Shown: positions 18,927 through 28,395, counted from the first letter of the stretch. The stretch is DNA of 64,000 bases from an uncultured Clostridia bacterium (GCA_944388075.1 CALXHI010000037.1:17363-81362), one strand, 5' to 3'. Made by a program: numbers and translations. The notes: generated by a model not told the origin, from the sequence alone.

Positions 18927-19165
18927 CAGTCTTCCTCAAGCGACTCGACGAGAGCCGCCAATGCCGCTGCGGAATTGAAGTTTTCCGGAACGATCCGGTC
19001 TGCCGGGATCTTGACATCAAATTCATTGCTGATTTCAGTAATGACCGTAATAATGTCAAACGAATCGAGAATTTCATCGTCAATCAGCGTCGTGCAGTTC
19101 TCAAAATCCACATCCTCATGCAAATCCTTGAGAATGCTCAAAATGGTTTCCATGGTTTCGCTCAT
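18926..19165 (-). CDS. dltC: Acyl/D-alanyl carrier protein
   Basis: 79-residue four-helix carrier protein. The phosphopantetheine attachment Ser is in the DSFDIITVI motif (S35); DltC proteins use a similar ILDSF(x)(x) context. Ends in an acidic tail. It lies between the adenylation enzyme and the MBOAT protein, which supports the name DltC over a fatty-acid ACP. Strong AAAGGATG ribosome-binding site. Confidence 0.85.
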   Translation of the reverse strand: MSETMETILSILKDLHEDVDFENCTTLIDDEILDSFDIITVITEISNEFDVKIPADRIVPENFNSAAALAALVESLEED

Positions 19166-19185
19166 GGGAATATCATCCTTTCACA

Positions 19186-20697
19186 TCATGCTTCTTCATA
19201 AATCGCTCGCAATGCGGTACGATTGAGTTTTCCGTTGGGGGTATGGGGCATCTCGTCCAGCTTGCGAATGAGATTGGGCTGCATATAGCGTGGCAGCCGC
19301 TGCTTGAGGTATGCCGCCAGCGCCGGTTTCTCTGCCGCTCCGGTATAGAACAGCACAATCTTGCCCTTTTGGTTGTCATAGATACAGCCAACTGTTTCCA
19401 CGCCATCGAACAGACCGCAGTTGATCTCGATCTCGCCCAGCTCAATGCGATGTCCCATATGCTTGATCTGGTAGTCCTTTCGGGACACAAATACCAAATC
19501 ACCGTCCTCATTATAGCGGCCGATATCACCGGTACGGTAAATCAGCTCCGGATATCGGGTTTGCAGGGGATTTTGCACGAATACCTCTGCGGTTTTCTCC
19601 GGCTGTCCGTAATAGCCCATCGTCAGGCAAGTGCCTCGAATGCAAATTTCACCGGGTTCACCGTCCTTGACCGGTCGGTTCTCCGCATCGAGCAGGAGAA
19701 TGCCGGTATTGCGGAACGGCTTGCCAATCGGAATGGCATCCGTATCGGCAAATTCCCGATTGACATGGTAATAGCAGCTCATGCCGGTCGCTTCAGTCGG
19801 ACCATAAAGATTGGTAAATTTTGCATGCGGGAGCACCGACTTCCAGATACGGAACTGCTTAACCGGAAAGACCTCGCTGCCAAAGGCAATCGTGTGCAGC
19901 GCTTCGGGCTTAACAGTATCGAATGTGCCGGTGGCAGAAATCATCGTCAATGCCGACACAACCCAGCAAATCGTGTTAATGCGGTGCGCATTGAGATACT
20001 CCACCAGCTTGATCGGGAACGAGAAGCAGGATTTCGGCACAAGATAAGTCGTAGCACCAAATTTCAAAGTCGGGTACATCTCTTTCAGACAAGCATCGAA
20101 GTAAAGCGGTGCCTGATTGCCGAATACGGTTTCCTCAGAGAAATCCAAGGTTTCCGACAGCGTTTCGATATAGTCAATCACCGAACGGTGGCATGCCAGA
20201 ATACCTTTCGGAATCCCGGTCGAGCCGGAGGTGAATACAATATAAATCGGGTCGGTATCGATTTGGCGATTGCGAATCGCCTGCAAAGCAGCATCATCGG
20301 GTGTCGTCTTGATGATGGCATCAAAGCGCAGTACCGCATCGGCATAGCCATATTGCACAAGCAAAGGCTCGGTCACGGCATCGCAAATCACCGCACGGGG
20401 TTTGAGCTGCTCGAGAATCCGCTCAATGCGAAATGCCGGCATCTCTACATCAAGCGGCACATAATAGCAGCCCGCATAGACAACACCGAAAAACGCATTG
20501 ATTGCCGACGGTGATTTCTCCATAAACACCACAATCGGCTCACCGAAAAAGCCGCATTGACTGAGCTTTGTGCCAATGGCTCTGGCATTGCAATAGACCT
20601 CCGCAAAGGTCAAGGCTTCTGCGTCATTGGCAAAGGCAATTTTATCGGGACAGCGTGGTGCAGTCTGCTCCAAATATTCGAGTACATTCGTTTGCAT
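19186..20697 (-). CDS. dltA: D-alanine--carrier protein ligase-like adenylation enzyme
   Basis: ANL-superfamily adenylating enzyme, about 503 residues, expected to charge the neighbouring carrier protein. The phosphate-binding loop FTSGSTGIPKG lies near 157, YGPTEATG near 290, YRTGDIGRYNEDGDLVFVSRKDYQIKHMGHRIEL is around 395-425, and the catalytic Lys is in PNGKLNR near the end. The frame runs 12 codons further up into the MITE, but the ATG at 20697 follows AGAGGATGAGAGC. First gene of the Dlt-like operon. The amino acid specificity (D-Ala is usual) cannot be read with certainty here. Confidence 0.85.
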   Translation of the reverse strand: MQTNVLEYLEQTAPRCPDKIAFANDAEALTFAEVYCNARAIGTKLSQCGFFGEPIVVFMEKSPSAINAFFGVVYAGCYYVPLDVEMPAFRIERILEQLKPRAVICDAVTEPLLVQYGYADAVLRFDAIIKTTPDDAALQAIRNRQIDTDPIYIVFTSGSTGIPKGILACHRSVIDYIETLSETLDFSEETVFGNQAPLYFDACLKEMYPTLKFGATTYLVPKSCFSFPIKLVEYLNAHRINTICWVVSALTMISATGTFDTVKPEALHTIAFGSEVFPVKQFRIWKSVLPHAKFTNLYGPTEATGMSCYYHVNREFADTDAIPIGKPFRNTGILLLDAENRPVKDGEPGEICIRGTCLTMGYYGQPEKTAEVFVQNPLQTRYPELIYRTGDIGRYNEDGDLVFVSRKDYQIKHMGHRIELGEIEINCGLFDGVETVGCIYDNQKGKIVLFYTGAAEKPALAAYLKQRLPRYMQPNLIRKLDEMPHTPNGKLNRTALRAIYEEA

Positions 20698-20718
20698 GCT
20701 CTCATCCTCTTTATTTAT

Positions 20719-20889
20719 GGCGACACCGCACAAAGATTGTGCGTCAGATGCGCAGTCGATTTTTTCGTCAGATGAAACAAAAGGCGCAGGAAATACTCTG
20801 TGTATTTTCGAGCATTTTTGTGAAATACGACGAAAAAGCGCAAGCAGATGGCGTACAAAACCGTCAGGCGGGCTTTGTGCGGTGTTGCC
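20719..20889. mobile_element. MITE-like element, long copy (171 bp)
   Basis: Terminal inverted repeats GGCGACACCGCACAAAG (left) and CTTTGTGCGGTGTTGCC (right) match at 16 of 17 positions. TTAT flanks both sides, a possible 4-bp target duplication. No coding capacity. A 119-bp relative with the same ends and sub-terminal sequence is at 54577-54695; this copy has about 50 extra internal bases. It sits directly upstream of the dltA ribosome-binding site and could carry or displace regulatory sequence for that operon. Confidence 0.8.
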
Positions 20890-20902
20890 TTATATGTAAC
20901 GC

Positions 20903-21616
20903 TCACAGCAGCCGATAATCCGGACGCACCGAATAGCCGCACGCCCGAATGGCAGAGGTTGCCAGTACCGCCATCGCATCGAGATAGCCCTCGCCAATGG
21001 CTTGCTGCTGCTGTACCACGGACAATTCCGTACAGCCCAAAATCACACGTTCTGCGCCCTGCTGCCGCAGACCATTGGCAACCGCATGAAACGAACGCAG
21101 CGAAACAGGCTGTCCGCATTTGACCTGGTCATAAATCATACGCATGACAATGCGCTGATGCTTTGGCATGGGCACAACACAGTGAATGCCCTCCGCTTCC
21201 AATGCCGCCTGAAACAAGCCGGCTTGCAGCGTACCATCCGTTGCCATGATGCCGGCAGTGCGGATACCATGAGCGGAAAGTACCCTTGCAGTTTCCCGAA
21301 TCGGGTGCAGCAGTTCCGCCGAAAACGTCTCTGCCATGACATCATAAAAGCCATATGCCGTCATACAGGGAATGGCAAGCACTTTAGCTCCCATCTGTTC
21401 CAGACATTTGCCCGTATCGAGCAGATTGGGCAATGGGCTTTCCGTGCTTTGCCCAAGCAAGCAGGCAGTGCGGTCGGGCGTATCCGGTCGGCTGTACAAA
21501 ATCGCTTCGATATGCTCCTGATCACGCTTGGCATCGGTCAATGCCGTCAGCAGCGAGAGGAACTGTGCCGAAGCCATCGGACCCAAACCGCCGATGATGC
21601 CGAGTTTCTTTTTCAT
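20903..21616 (-). CDS. Aspartate/glutamate racemase family protein
   Basis: 237-residue PLP-independent amino acid racemase. The start block GIIGGLGPMAS near residue 7 is typical. The two catalytic cysteines are expected in AIPCMTAYG (C84) and LGCTELS (C195). The usual CNTAH around the first Cys is CMTAY here, a double substitution that may shift specificity. The frame is open 33 codons upstream inside the transglutaminase gene, but GAGGGG places the start at 21616. It follows the transglutaminase by 19 bp and is probably co-transcribed with it. Confidence 0.85.
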   Translation of the reverse strand: MKKKLGIIGGLGPMASAQFLSLLTALTDAKRDQEHIEAILYSRPDTPDRTACLLGQSTESPLPNLLDTGKCLEQMGAKVLAIPCMTAYGFYDVMAETFSAELLHPIRETARVLSAHGIRTAGIMATDGTLQAGLFQAALEAEGIHCVVPMPKHQRIVMRMIYDQVKCGQPVSLRSFHAVANGLRQQGAERVILGCTELSVVQQQQAIGEGYLDAMAVLATSAIRACGYSVRPDYRLL

Positions 21617-21635
21617 AGGCATTCCCCTCGTATCC

Positions 21636-23120
21636 TCAGGGCGTTGCCGGATACAGGCTGGTATCCCGCTTGAAACAATTGCCGTTGCGTGCGGAGTAGG
21701 CATCCATCTCCGCATCGGTCAACAGGAAGAAGTCGGATCGTCCCACACGGGGTGTTGTGTCAAAGTGATACCATTCTCCGTCCACCTTCACCAGATTCCA
21801 AAAATGCTTGGCTGAATTTTCTGTTGGCGGAATATGCTCGACCAGCATATTCTCCACACCGGCACATTCCAGCAGCAGCCATGCAAAACCATAATAGTTC
21901 CGGCAGTCGCCATAGCCGCGTTGAATGGCAACCGCAGCCGCATATTTCCAGTCGAGCACATCCTTGTTATCTTTGTAGAACATATGATCCTGCACATAGC
22001 GATAAAGCTTCCAAGCCCGTTCCCGTTCATCGAGATCCTCGGTAAGGATTTGTTCGGTAATCGCATAGCCCATGCGATAGATGGTATCGTCGGTCAGGGT
22101 GGTGACATCGGTATCAAACGGCAGCACCGTCAGTGTAACCGGTACTTCTGCCGTATTGCCCGCCGCATCGGTTGCTACATAGGTCAGCGTATGCTCCCCT
22201 TCGTCATACTGTGCAGGCGTCATATCGTCCTGAAGCTTGACCGCAACCGCACCGTCATTCGTGTCCTTTGCCGTCACGCCGTGCAGATAGGAAATTTCCA
22301 CGCCCTTGAGAGTCACCAAATCCACCGCACCGGTAATCACCGGCGGCTCTGCATCGCCCACCACCGAATATGCCACCTCCACTGTTGTCTGATTGTCGGC
22401 TTCATCCGTCAGAAGAATCTGCACCGTCCGATCGCCCAAGCTGCTGACATCCGGTTCTGTGACAAATGTCATCGTCACGGCACTTGCATCCTCGCAGGAC
22501 GCAAAGAAATCCTCACAGGTAATCGGCTGATTGACATAGAAACGGCATGGGTTTTTCGGCTCTGCCTGCGGCGGCAGCGTATCCGTAATCATCAGCGTAA
22601 AGGGATAGGTGCCGCTCGCCATCGTTACCGAAATATCAAACGATCCCAAGGTATCAAAGTCGGTCGGTGCTTCGGAAAATATCGCATCGGCATAGTTTTC
22701 TCCCAAAATGGCAGCTGCCGTAGCATCCGTTCCCTTTTCCCATTGCAGAACGGATTCCTGAATGGTCAGCGTTGCATTTTCCACCCGCAGTGTGCCATCT
22801 GTCATTTCCAGTTGAATGGCGATCGGCTGTGTGCCAACTTCCGCTTTCGGGGCTGCGACATAAGATGCCTTTCGCACCAGACCGTTTGCCTGCTCCGTTA
22901 AATAGGCATTGGCATCGGGAATCGGTTCTACGCTCCAGAGCGTTTTTGCATCTGCCACATAATCCGGACCTTTGAGCAAAGACGGCGTTTCAGCCCCCCG
23001 TGGCACTAAGAGCCAAATCAGCAGCAAAATCAGCAGAGCACATCCCAGCAGCCCTGCCAGTCCATATACAACAGAAAGCAGTTTCTGACTATTGCGTTTC
23101 GGCGTTGCAGTTCGTTTCAT
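21636..23120 (-). CDS. Membrane-anchored transglutaminase-like protein with HYR/Big-like domains
   Basis: 494 residues. A cytoplasmic basic N-terminus and one transmembrane helix (about 17-38) place the rest outside the cell. Two or three Ig-like repeats follow (about 190-345; DEADNQTTVEVAYSV and TLTYVATDAAGNTAEV are typical HYR/DUF5011 ends). A transglutaminase-like domain then has the catalytic Cys in GYGDCRNYYG (near 405), His in HFWNLVKVDG (near 446) and Asp in HFDTTP (near 460). Such proteins act on the cell surface as proteases or cross-linking enzymes. A consensus promoter lies about 70 bp upstream. Confidence 0.85.
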   Translation of the reverse strand: MKRTATPKRNSQKLLSVVYGLAGLLGCALLILLLIWLLVPRGAETPSLLKGPDYVADAKTLWSVEPIPDANAYLTEQANGLVRKASYVAAPKAEVGTQPIAIQLEMTDGTLRVENATLTIQESVLQWEKGTDATAAAILGENYADAIFSEAPTDFDTLGSFDISVTMASGTYPFTLMITDTLPPQAEPKNPCRFYVNQPITCEDFFASCEDASAVTMTFVTEPDVSSLGDRTVQILLTDEADNQTTVEVAYSVVGDAEPPVITGAVDLVTLKGVEISYLHGVTAKDTNDGAVAVKLQDDMTPAQYDEGEHTLTYVATDAAGNTAEVPVTLTVLPFDTDVTTLTDDTIYRMGYAITEQILTEDLDERERAWKLYRYVQDHMFYKDNKDVLDWKYAAAVAIQRGYGDCRNYYGFAWLLLECAGVENMLVEHIPPTENSAKHFWNLVKVDGEWYHFDTTPRVGRSDFFLLTDAEMDAYSARNGNCFKRDTSLYPATP

Positions 23121-23191
23121 GACGAAAAGCGTCCTTTCTTTATGTGTAAGGGGACAGCATTCCCATCTGCGCCCCTGATGTCGTATCTTAC

Positions 23192-23220
23192 ATTATAACC
23201 CGTAACCGAATATCTGTCAA
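23192..23220 (-). promoter_or_regulatory. Promoter of the transglutaminase-racemase operon
   Basis: Minus-strand TTGACA (23215-23220), 17-bp spacer, TATAAT (23192-23197): perfect consensus hexamers and spacing. Confidence 0.88.
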
Positions 23221-23356
23221 GACATTTTGCACAGCCAACCGCAAAAGATTCCGTTCTGCTTTATTTTTCTGTTGTATTCTCGGAAAATAAAGTGCAATTT
23301 GCTCATTGCCGCTGCGACCTTCAGCAAATCTTCATCTTTCCTTACAGGTTTTGCAC

Positions 23357-23385
23357 TTGCATCCCATGCACAAACTATGTATAAT
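23357..23385 (+). promoter_or_regulatory. Promoter of the OmpR-type two-component operon
   Basis: TTGCAT (23357-23362), 17-bp spacer, TATAAT (23380-23385), about 50 bp before the response regulator start. Confidence 0.78.
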
Positions 23386-23436
23386 AAAATCATACCGAGC
23401 AGAAGCTCAGCCGTAAAACAAAAAGGATGTGATTGC

Positions 23437-24129
23437 ATGGAACGTATTTTGATTTGTGATGATGAGCGAGATATTGTTTCTGCCCTCAGCATTTACCTTG
23501 CCGCAGAGGGCTGGGAACCGGTCGCAGCCTATTCCGGTGCAGAAGCCGTCACATTGGCTCAGTCCGGCACAATTCAGCTGATTTTGATGGATATCATGAT
23601 GCCCGAAATGGATGGCATTACCGCTATGGCAGAGATTCGCACATTCAGCAATGTGCCGATTATCCTGCTGACTGCCAAATCCGAGGACTCCGATAAAATT
23701 CTCGGACTGAATGTCGGTGCAGATGATTACATCACCAAGCCCTTCTCCCCTGCTGAGGTGGTCGCAAGGGTACGCTCGCAGCTGCGGCGGTATCTCAAGC
23801 TCGGCTCTGCTGCACCGAGCAGTGCCGATGTGCTGACCGTTGGCGACATCACGCTCGATTTGCAGGCGAAATCCGCAACCCTCAGCGGCGTACCGGTCAA
23901 CCTAACCCCCATCGAATACCACATCCTCCTGCTCCTCATGCAACATCCGGGCAAGGTGTTTCCACCCAAGGAAATCTACCAATCCGTCTGGAAAACCAAT
24001 CCGGAAGGCTCGGAAAATACCGTTGCCGTCCACATTCGGCATCTGCGGGAAAAACTCGAAATCAATCCGCAAGAGCCAAGGCAAATCAAAGTAGTCTGGG
24101 GACAGGGCTACAAAATCGAAAAGGCTTAA
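23437..24129 (+). CDS. OmpR/PhoB-family response regulator
   Basis: 230-residue DNA-binding regulator. The receiver domain (1-120) has acidic residues DDE at 8-10, phosphoacceptor D52 in LILMDIMMPEMDG, and Lys in TKPF near 103. The C-terminal winged helix (about 135-228) has LTPIEYHILLLLMQHPGKVF and the recognition-helix region VAVHIRHLREKLE. The frame is open 70 codons upstream, but the ATG at 23437 follows AAAGGATG and starts the receiver fold exactly. It lies 10 bp before its histidine kinase; the regulated genes are unknown. Confidence 0.95.
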   Translation: MERILICDDERDIVSALSIYLAAEGWEPVAAYSGAEAVTLAQSGTIQLILMDIMMPEMDGITAMAEIRTFSNVPIILLTAKSEDSDKILGLNVGADDYITKPFSPAEVVARVRSQLRRYLKLGSAAPSSADVLTVGDITLDLQAKSATLSGVPVNLTPIEYHILLLLMQHPGKVFPPKEIYQSVWKTNPEGSENTVAVHIRHLREKLEINPQEPRQIKVVWGQGYKIEKA

Positions 24130-24139
24130 GGTGACGCAT

Positions 24140-26554
24140 ATGGCAAACGAACGCCGATACTCCCCCGCCTGCAAGTGGTTGGCGATTTTGATGACAGTCG
24201 TATGTCTTTGGGGTACTCTGCTGACAGCATTCGCTGCGGTCTTGGGGCTCATCTACGGCGTCTTTGATTCCAAAAGCACAGCGCAGCAGAGTAAAATGTT
24301 CTTTACGGAACATGTCAATTTCGATGATCTGTCACAATACATTGCAACCGTGCATAAGCAAGCCAATTCGCAAACCCTGAGCGACAGCGAACAAATCGCA
24401 CTGTCACAATGGGAAGAACGTTACAGTCCACAAAACACCAATCTGCGCTTCATTGGACAGGACAAAAACATGAACGAGATTCTCTCCAATGTGCCGGAAG
24501 GAGAATCTGCGGAGCATCCCCGGCTTTCCGCCTCTTTTCTCCGAAATATCACCGTACAGGGCGAGAGTTACTATGTCGATGCCCATTTTGACGACTACAC
24601 CATATTGAAACACACGGACCTTTCTTCCCTGTTGAACGAACCCGATGACTACGATTTATGGTACTATAAAGATGATGCGCTGGCATTGGCGAATGAAAAC
24701 GGATTTCCGGTTGTCGTGCGCTATGTCAACGACCGCTTTACCATAACCATGCCCTATGCCACTGCAAGCACCATCGACTTTACAACAAAATACGGCCGCT
24801 GCGAATGGAGCATCGAAGCCGATTCCAATACCGCCGCACCCAACGATCCGGTAACAGTGCATATCCTCACCTATACAGAAGAAATTAGAACCATGGACAT
24901 TTCGGAATACTATGTGCACAAAGCAGATGCGGCGTCCGAATTCTATTCCGATTGGACGAATGCCGAAACACTGCCCGATACCGATGTGCCCTACTATGTG
25001 ACAGCGCAAACCCCTGCCATTGAATCCAAACTGCAAGAGGGCTTTGATATCCGAATTGTCGGCACGCCATCCACAACCAGTCTCTGCCACATCATCGTGT
25101 ATCTGCCGGAAACTCTGACCGTTCAGGATACCTTAGCCGCTGACTGCCGACTGTATCAATGGCTGATTGCCTACAGCGACAGAATTCTGGTGGCTTTCTT
25201 TGTCTTCGTCGCTTTGACCGTTCTGTTCGCCATTCTCATGGGTCGGTATGCCGGTCATACAGCCGATTCTGTTGCCATCACGCCGGGCAAGCTGCATACT
25301 CTGCCCTATGAATTATTTTGGCTTCTGCCGACGCTGCTGATGCTGCTGTTTTTCGCCATGTTTCTCGGTTTGTATGGCTATACATGGAATTTCATGTTCT
25401 CCGCATTCACCGGAACGATGCTCTTTTTCAGCGGGCTTCTGACGCTGTTGCTGTATACAAGTGTCGTGCGGATCAAGACCGGCACGCTTTGCAGCAGTTG
25501 TTTCATTCTGCAATGTTTCCGGCATCTATTTCACTTTATGTTCCACACAAAATGGCGCAGTCTATTTCTCATTATCAGCTGTCTGCTGCTGTTTATACTC
25601 AATGTGGGACGGCTGCCGTACACCGCTGCATTCAATCGGTTTATCATCGTTCTGATTGATATTGCTGCACTGCTTTATCTGCTGTATAAACAGTATGCCT
25701 ATGCCATGCTGCACAAGCGGGTACAACGCATGGAACAGGGCGATTTCCGGACCAAAGATACCCCCGTTCCCCTCTACGGCTTGGATCGGGATTTTGACAA
25801 CCGTCTGGATCACATCACAGCATCGCTGCACCAAATCGTCGAGAACCAAACCAAAGCCGAACGCATGCGTGCCGAACTGATCACCAATGTCTCCCACGAC
25901 CTCAAGACGCCGCTGACCTCCATCGTCAACTATGTCGATTTGCTCAGCCGTGAGCCGCTTCCCACTGAGCAGTCCGTAGAATATGTCGAGGTGCTCAAGC
26001 GACAGTCCGCACGGCTCAAAAAGCTGACGATGGATTTGGTCGAAGCATCCAAGGCATCGTCCGGGTCGCTGCAATTGAATTTGCAGCCAACCGATATGCA
26101 GGTCTTGCTCACACAGCTGATCGGCGAATATTCCGATAAGCTTGAGAAAAGTCATTTAGCTTTAGTTGCCGATATTCCCGAAACGCCGATGACGATTCTG
26201 GCAGACGGCCGCTATCTCTGGCGCATCTTCGACAACCTGATGAACAACATCTACAAATATGCCATGCCCAATACCCGTGTTTATGCTGATGTAGCGGCGA
26301 CGGATACGCAGGTGACCATCGTGCTGAAGAATGTTTCCAATCATGCCCTGAACATCTCACCCGATGAACTGACCGAACGATTTGTGCGTGGAGATGGCTC
26401 GCGTAATTCCGAGGGCAGTGGTTTGGGATTGTCCATTGCAAAAGATTTGACGCATCTGCAAAACGGCACCTTGCAGCTGGAAATCGACGGCGATTTGTTC
26501 AAGGCAGCACTGCAATTCCCACTTTACACACCGCCGCAATCGGAATCCTCATAA
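24140..26554 (+). CDS. Large membrane sensor histidine kinase
   Basis: About 804 residues. A transmembrane helix near 14-38 is followed by a 300-residue extracellular region. A cluster of five or six transmembrane helices follows (roughly 345-370, 390-440, 475-520), then a dimerisation domain with phospho-His in NVSHDLKTPLTS (H586) and an ATPase domain with NLMNNIYKYA and GSGLGLSIAKDL. There is no HAMP domain; the linker follows directly after the last helix. Its mixed architecture (periplasmic-type sensor plus multi-pass region) resembles kinases that sense envelope stress. GTG at 24131 is an alternative start; ATG 24140 has better spacing from AAGG. Partner of the preceding response regulator. 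Confidence 0.93.
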   Translation: MANERRYSPACKWLAILMTVVCLWGTLLTAFAAVLGLIYGVFDSKSTAQQSKMFFTEHVNFDDLSQYIATVHKQANSQTLSDSEQIALSQWEERYSPQNTNLRFIGQDKNMNEILSNVPEGESAEHPRLSASFLRNITVQGESYYVDAHFDDYTILKHTDLSSLLNEPDDYDLWYYKDDALALANENGFPVVVRYVNDRFTITMPYATASTIDFTTKYGRCEWSIEADSNTAAPNDPVTVHILTYTEEIRTMDISEYYVHKADAASEFYSDWTNAETLPDTDVPYYVTAQTPAIESKLQEGFDIRIVGTPSTTSLCHIIVYLPETLTVQDTLAADCRLYQWLIAYSDRILVAFFVFVALTVLFAILMGRYAGHTADSVAITPGKLHTLPYELFWLLPTLLMLLFFAMFLGLYGYTWNFMFSAFTGTMLFFSGLLTLLLYTSVVRIKTGTLCSSCFILQCFRHLFHFMFHTKWRSLFLIISCLLLFILNVGRLPYTAAFNRFIIVLIDIAALLYLLYKQYAYAMLHKRVQRMEQGDFRTKDTPVPLYGLDRDFDNRLDHITASLHQIVENQTKAERMRAELITNVSHDLKTPLTSIVNYVDLLSREPLPTEQSVEYVEVLKRQSARLKKLTMDLVEASKASSGSLQLNLQPTDMQVLLTQLIGEYSDKLEKSHLALVADIPETPMTILADGRYLWRIFDNLMNNIYKYAMPNTRVYADVAATDTQVTIVLKNVSNHALNISPDELTERFVRGDGSRNSEGSGLGLSIAKDLTHLQNGTLQLEIDGDLFKAALQFPLYTPPQSESS

Positions 26555-26610
26555 CGCAATTGTTTCATCGCATTGGCTGCATTTTAGCGATATGTGAATT
26601 CCCCCGCAAT

Positions 26611-26647
26611 CAAAAACGCTCGTGTACCAACATACACGAGCGTTTGC
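26611..26647. terminator. Bidirectional terminator between histidine kinase and glyQS
   Basis: Near-perfect stem AAACGCTCGTGTA / TACACGAGCGTTT with a 6-base loop, lying between convergent genes. Each arm provides A/T-rich flanks, so it can serve both strands. Confidence 0.88.
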
Positions 26648-26663
26648 GTTCTTTGATAGAATA

Positions 26664-28082
26664 TCAAGTCGAAATCTTGCCGAAGTTGACACGCTCCTGC
26701 AGGTAGGCAACAAGCGAATCAATCGGAATGCGCACCTGCCCCATCGTGTCACGATCACGCACGGTGACACAGTTGTCGCTCTCGGCACTCTCGAAGTCAT
26801 AGGTAATGCAATAGGGCGTACCGATTTCGTCCTCACGGCGATACCGCTTGCCGATCGAACCGGTTTCGTCGAAGTCGACCATGAAGTACTGCGACAGCAT
26901 ATCGTATACCTCTCTTGCCTTGTCGGAGAGCTTTTTCGACAACGGCAGGACCGCACACTTGAACGGTGCCAGTGCCGGATGCAACCGCAAGACGGTACGG
27001 CTTTCGGTTTTCTCCTTACCGTTGGCATCGGCAGAGGTCAGCGTTTCCTCATCATATGCCTCAACCAACACTGACAGAAACAGACGCTCTACACCCAAAG
27101 ACGGCTCGATAACATACGGAATGTACTTCTCGTTGGTTTCCGGATCGAAATATTCGAGAGACTTGCCACTGGTCTTAATGTGCTGGGTCAGGTCATAGTC
27201 GGTACGGTCTGCCACGCCCCACAGCTCACCCCAGCCAAACGGGAAGCGATACTCAAAGTCAGTCGTTGCTTTAGAATAGAAGCAAAGCTCCTCCGGTGAG
27301 TGGTCACGCAGACGCAGGTTCTCCTCCTTCAGGCCGATGGTCAGCAGGAAATTCTTGCAATAGTTTCTCCAGTACCGGAACCATTCCAAATCCGTGCCGG
27401 GCTTGCAGAAAAATTCAAGCTCCATCTGCTCGAATTCACGCACACGGAAAATGAAGTTTCCCGGTGTAATCTCATTACGGAAAGATTTCCCGATTTGACC
27501 CACGCCAAACGGCACTTTGCGGCGTGTTGTACGCTGGATATTGGCGAAGTTGACGAAGATACCCTGTGCGGTTTCCGGACGCAGATACAGCTCGGACTTG
27601 CTGTCCTCGGTGACACCTTGGAAGGTCTTGAACATCAGGTTGAACTGACGAATGTCGGTAAAGTTTTCCTTCCCACAGTTCGGGCAGGGAATATGGTTTT
27701 CACGGATGTACGCCATCATCTGCTCATTGGTCCAGCCGGCAACATTTGTACCGTCAAATTCCTCAATGAGGTTATCGGCACGATGACGGGTCTGGCATTC
27801 CTTACAGTCCATCAGCGGATCGGCAAACCCGCCGATATGACCGGAAGCAACCCAAGTCTGCGGATTCATCAGAATGGCACTGTCCAGACCGACGTTATAG
27901 GGATTGGCATGGACAAAGAAATGCCACCATGCCTTTTTGATATTATTCTTCAGCTCGACGCCCAAAGGACCGTAATCCCAAGTATTCGCCAGACCGCCGT
28001 AAATCTCGGAACCGGCATAGACAAAGCCTCTGCCTTGACAGAGAGAAACCAATGTATCCATTGTTTTTTCGGTATTGTTCAT
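26664..28082 (-). CDS. glyQS: Glycyl-tRNA synthetase (homodimeric class II)
   Basis: 472-residue alpha2-type GlyRS that charges tRNA-Gly. Motifs: [17 protein letters not shown] near residue 25, [17 protein letters not shown] near 82, motif 2 [25 protein letters not shown] near 205, and motif 3 [10 protein letters not shown] near 330. The C-terminal anticodon-binding domain carries FKCAVLPL and [15 protein letters not shown]. Length is typical. A perfect promoter lies 60 bp upstream. No T-box was found in the short leader, unlike many Firmicutes glyQS genes. Confidence 0.97.
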   Translation of the reverse strand: MNNTEKTMDTLVSLCQGRGFVYAGSEIYGGLANTWDYGPLGVELKNNIKKAWWHFFVHANPYNVGLDSAILMNPQTWVASGHIGGFADPLMDCKECQTRHRADNLIEEFDGTNVAGWTNEQMMAYIRENHIPCPNCGKENFTDIRQFNLMFKTFQGVTEDSKSELYLRPETAQGIFVNFANIQRTTRRKVPFGVGQIGKSFRNEITPGNFIFRVREFEQMELEFFCKPGTDLEWFRYWRNYCKNFLLTIGLKEENLRLRDHSPEELCFYSKATTDFEYRFPFGWGELWGVADRTDYDLTQHIKTSGKSLEYFDPETNEKYIPYVIEPSLGVERLFLSVLVEAYDEETLTSADANGKEKTESRTVLRLHPALAPFKCAVLPLSKKLSDKAREVYDMLSQYFMVDFDETGSIGKRYRREDEIGTPYCITYDFESAESDNCVTVRDRDTMGQVRIPIDSLVAYLQERVNFGKIST

Positions 28083-28140
28083 AGCAAAACCGCCTTTCCA
28101 TTCTGTTCTCCGTGCATGATTGGCACAGTATGACTTCTAT

Positions 28141-28169
28141 ATTATAATGCAGATTGGTGGAAATGTCAA
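28141..28169 (-). promoter_or_regulatory. glyQS promoter
   Basis: Minus-strand TTGACA (28164-28169), 17-bp spacer, TATAAT (28141-28146). Only about 50 bases of leader separate it from the start codon. Confidence 0.88.
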
Positions 28170-28353
28170 GCGTATTTTATCATGGGTCGCCGCCCCAAGC
28201 CCTGCGAAGGGGACATTGAACCCTGCATCACCCATTTTACAGTGCCATAGCCGATACAAGCGGTGTGTTGGCTTTCGTCAACACAGTCTTGCCAAGAAAC
28301 ACATCTGTCTCGATTTTCTTTCCCGATATACCATTTCGGCATAAACTGTGGTA
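28170..28353. other. Intergenic stretch with no recognised gene
   Basis: Between the divergent glyQS and ArsR promoters. It contains some G-C-rich short inverted segments (around 28186-28236) but no convincing frame, repeat family or RNA motif. Confidence 0.5.
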
Positions 28354-28359
28354 TAATGG
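28354..28359 (+). promoter_or_regulatory. Extended -10 promoter of the arsR-nitroreductase pair
   Basis: TGGTATAAT is an extended -10 element about 35 bp before the translation start. No clear -35 hexamer is present. Confidence 0.6.
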
Positions 28360-28395
28360 TTCTAAGATTTGAACCTATGAATGGAGGTGCTGTCC

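Larger units (their letters stand above)
23121..23436. other. Divergent intergenic region between transglutaminase and response regulator genes
   Basis: 316 bases. It holds the minus-strand promoter of the transglutaminase gene and the plus-strand promoter of the two-component operon, listed separately. Between the two promoters (about 23221-23356) no gene or clear repeat was seen. Confidence 0.6.

Noticed and set aside
19243..20514. 423-codon plus-strand frame opposite dltA
   Set aside because: Antisense to all adenylation motifs.
28083..28395. T-box upstream of glyQS
   Set aside because: No GGTGGNACCGCG sequence or long leader; the promoter lies about 60 bp from the start codon.
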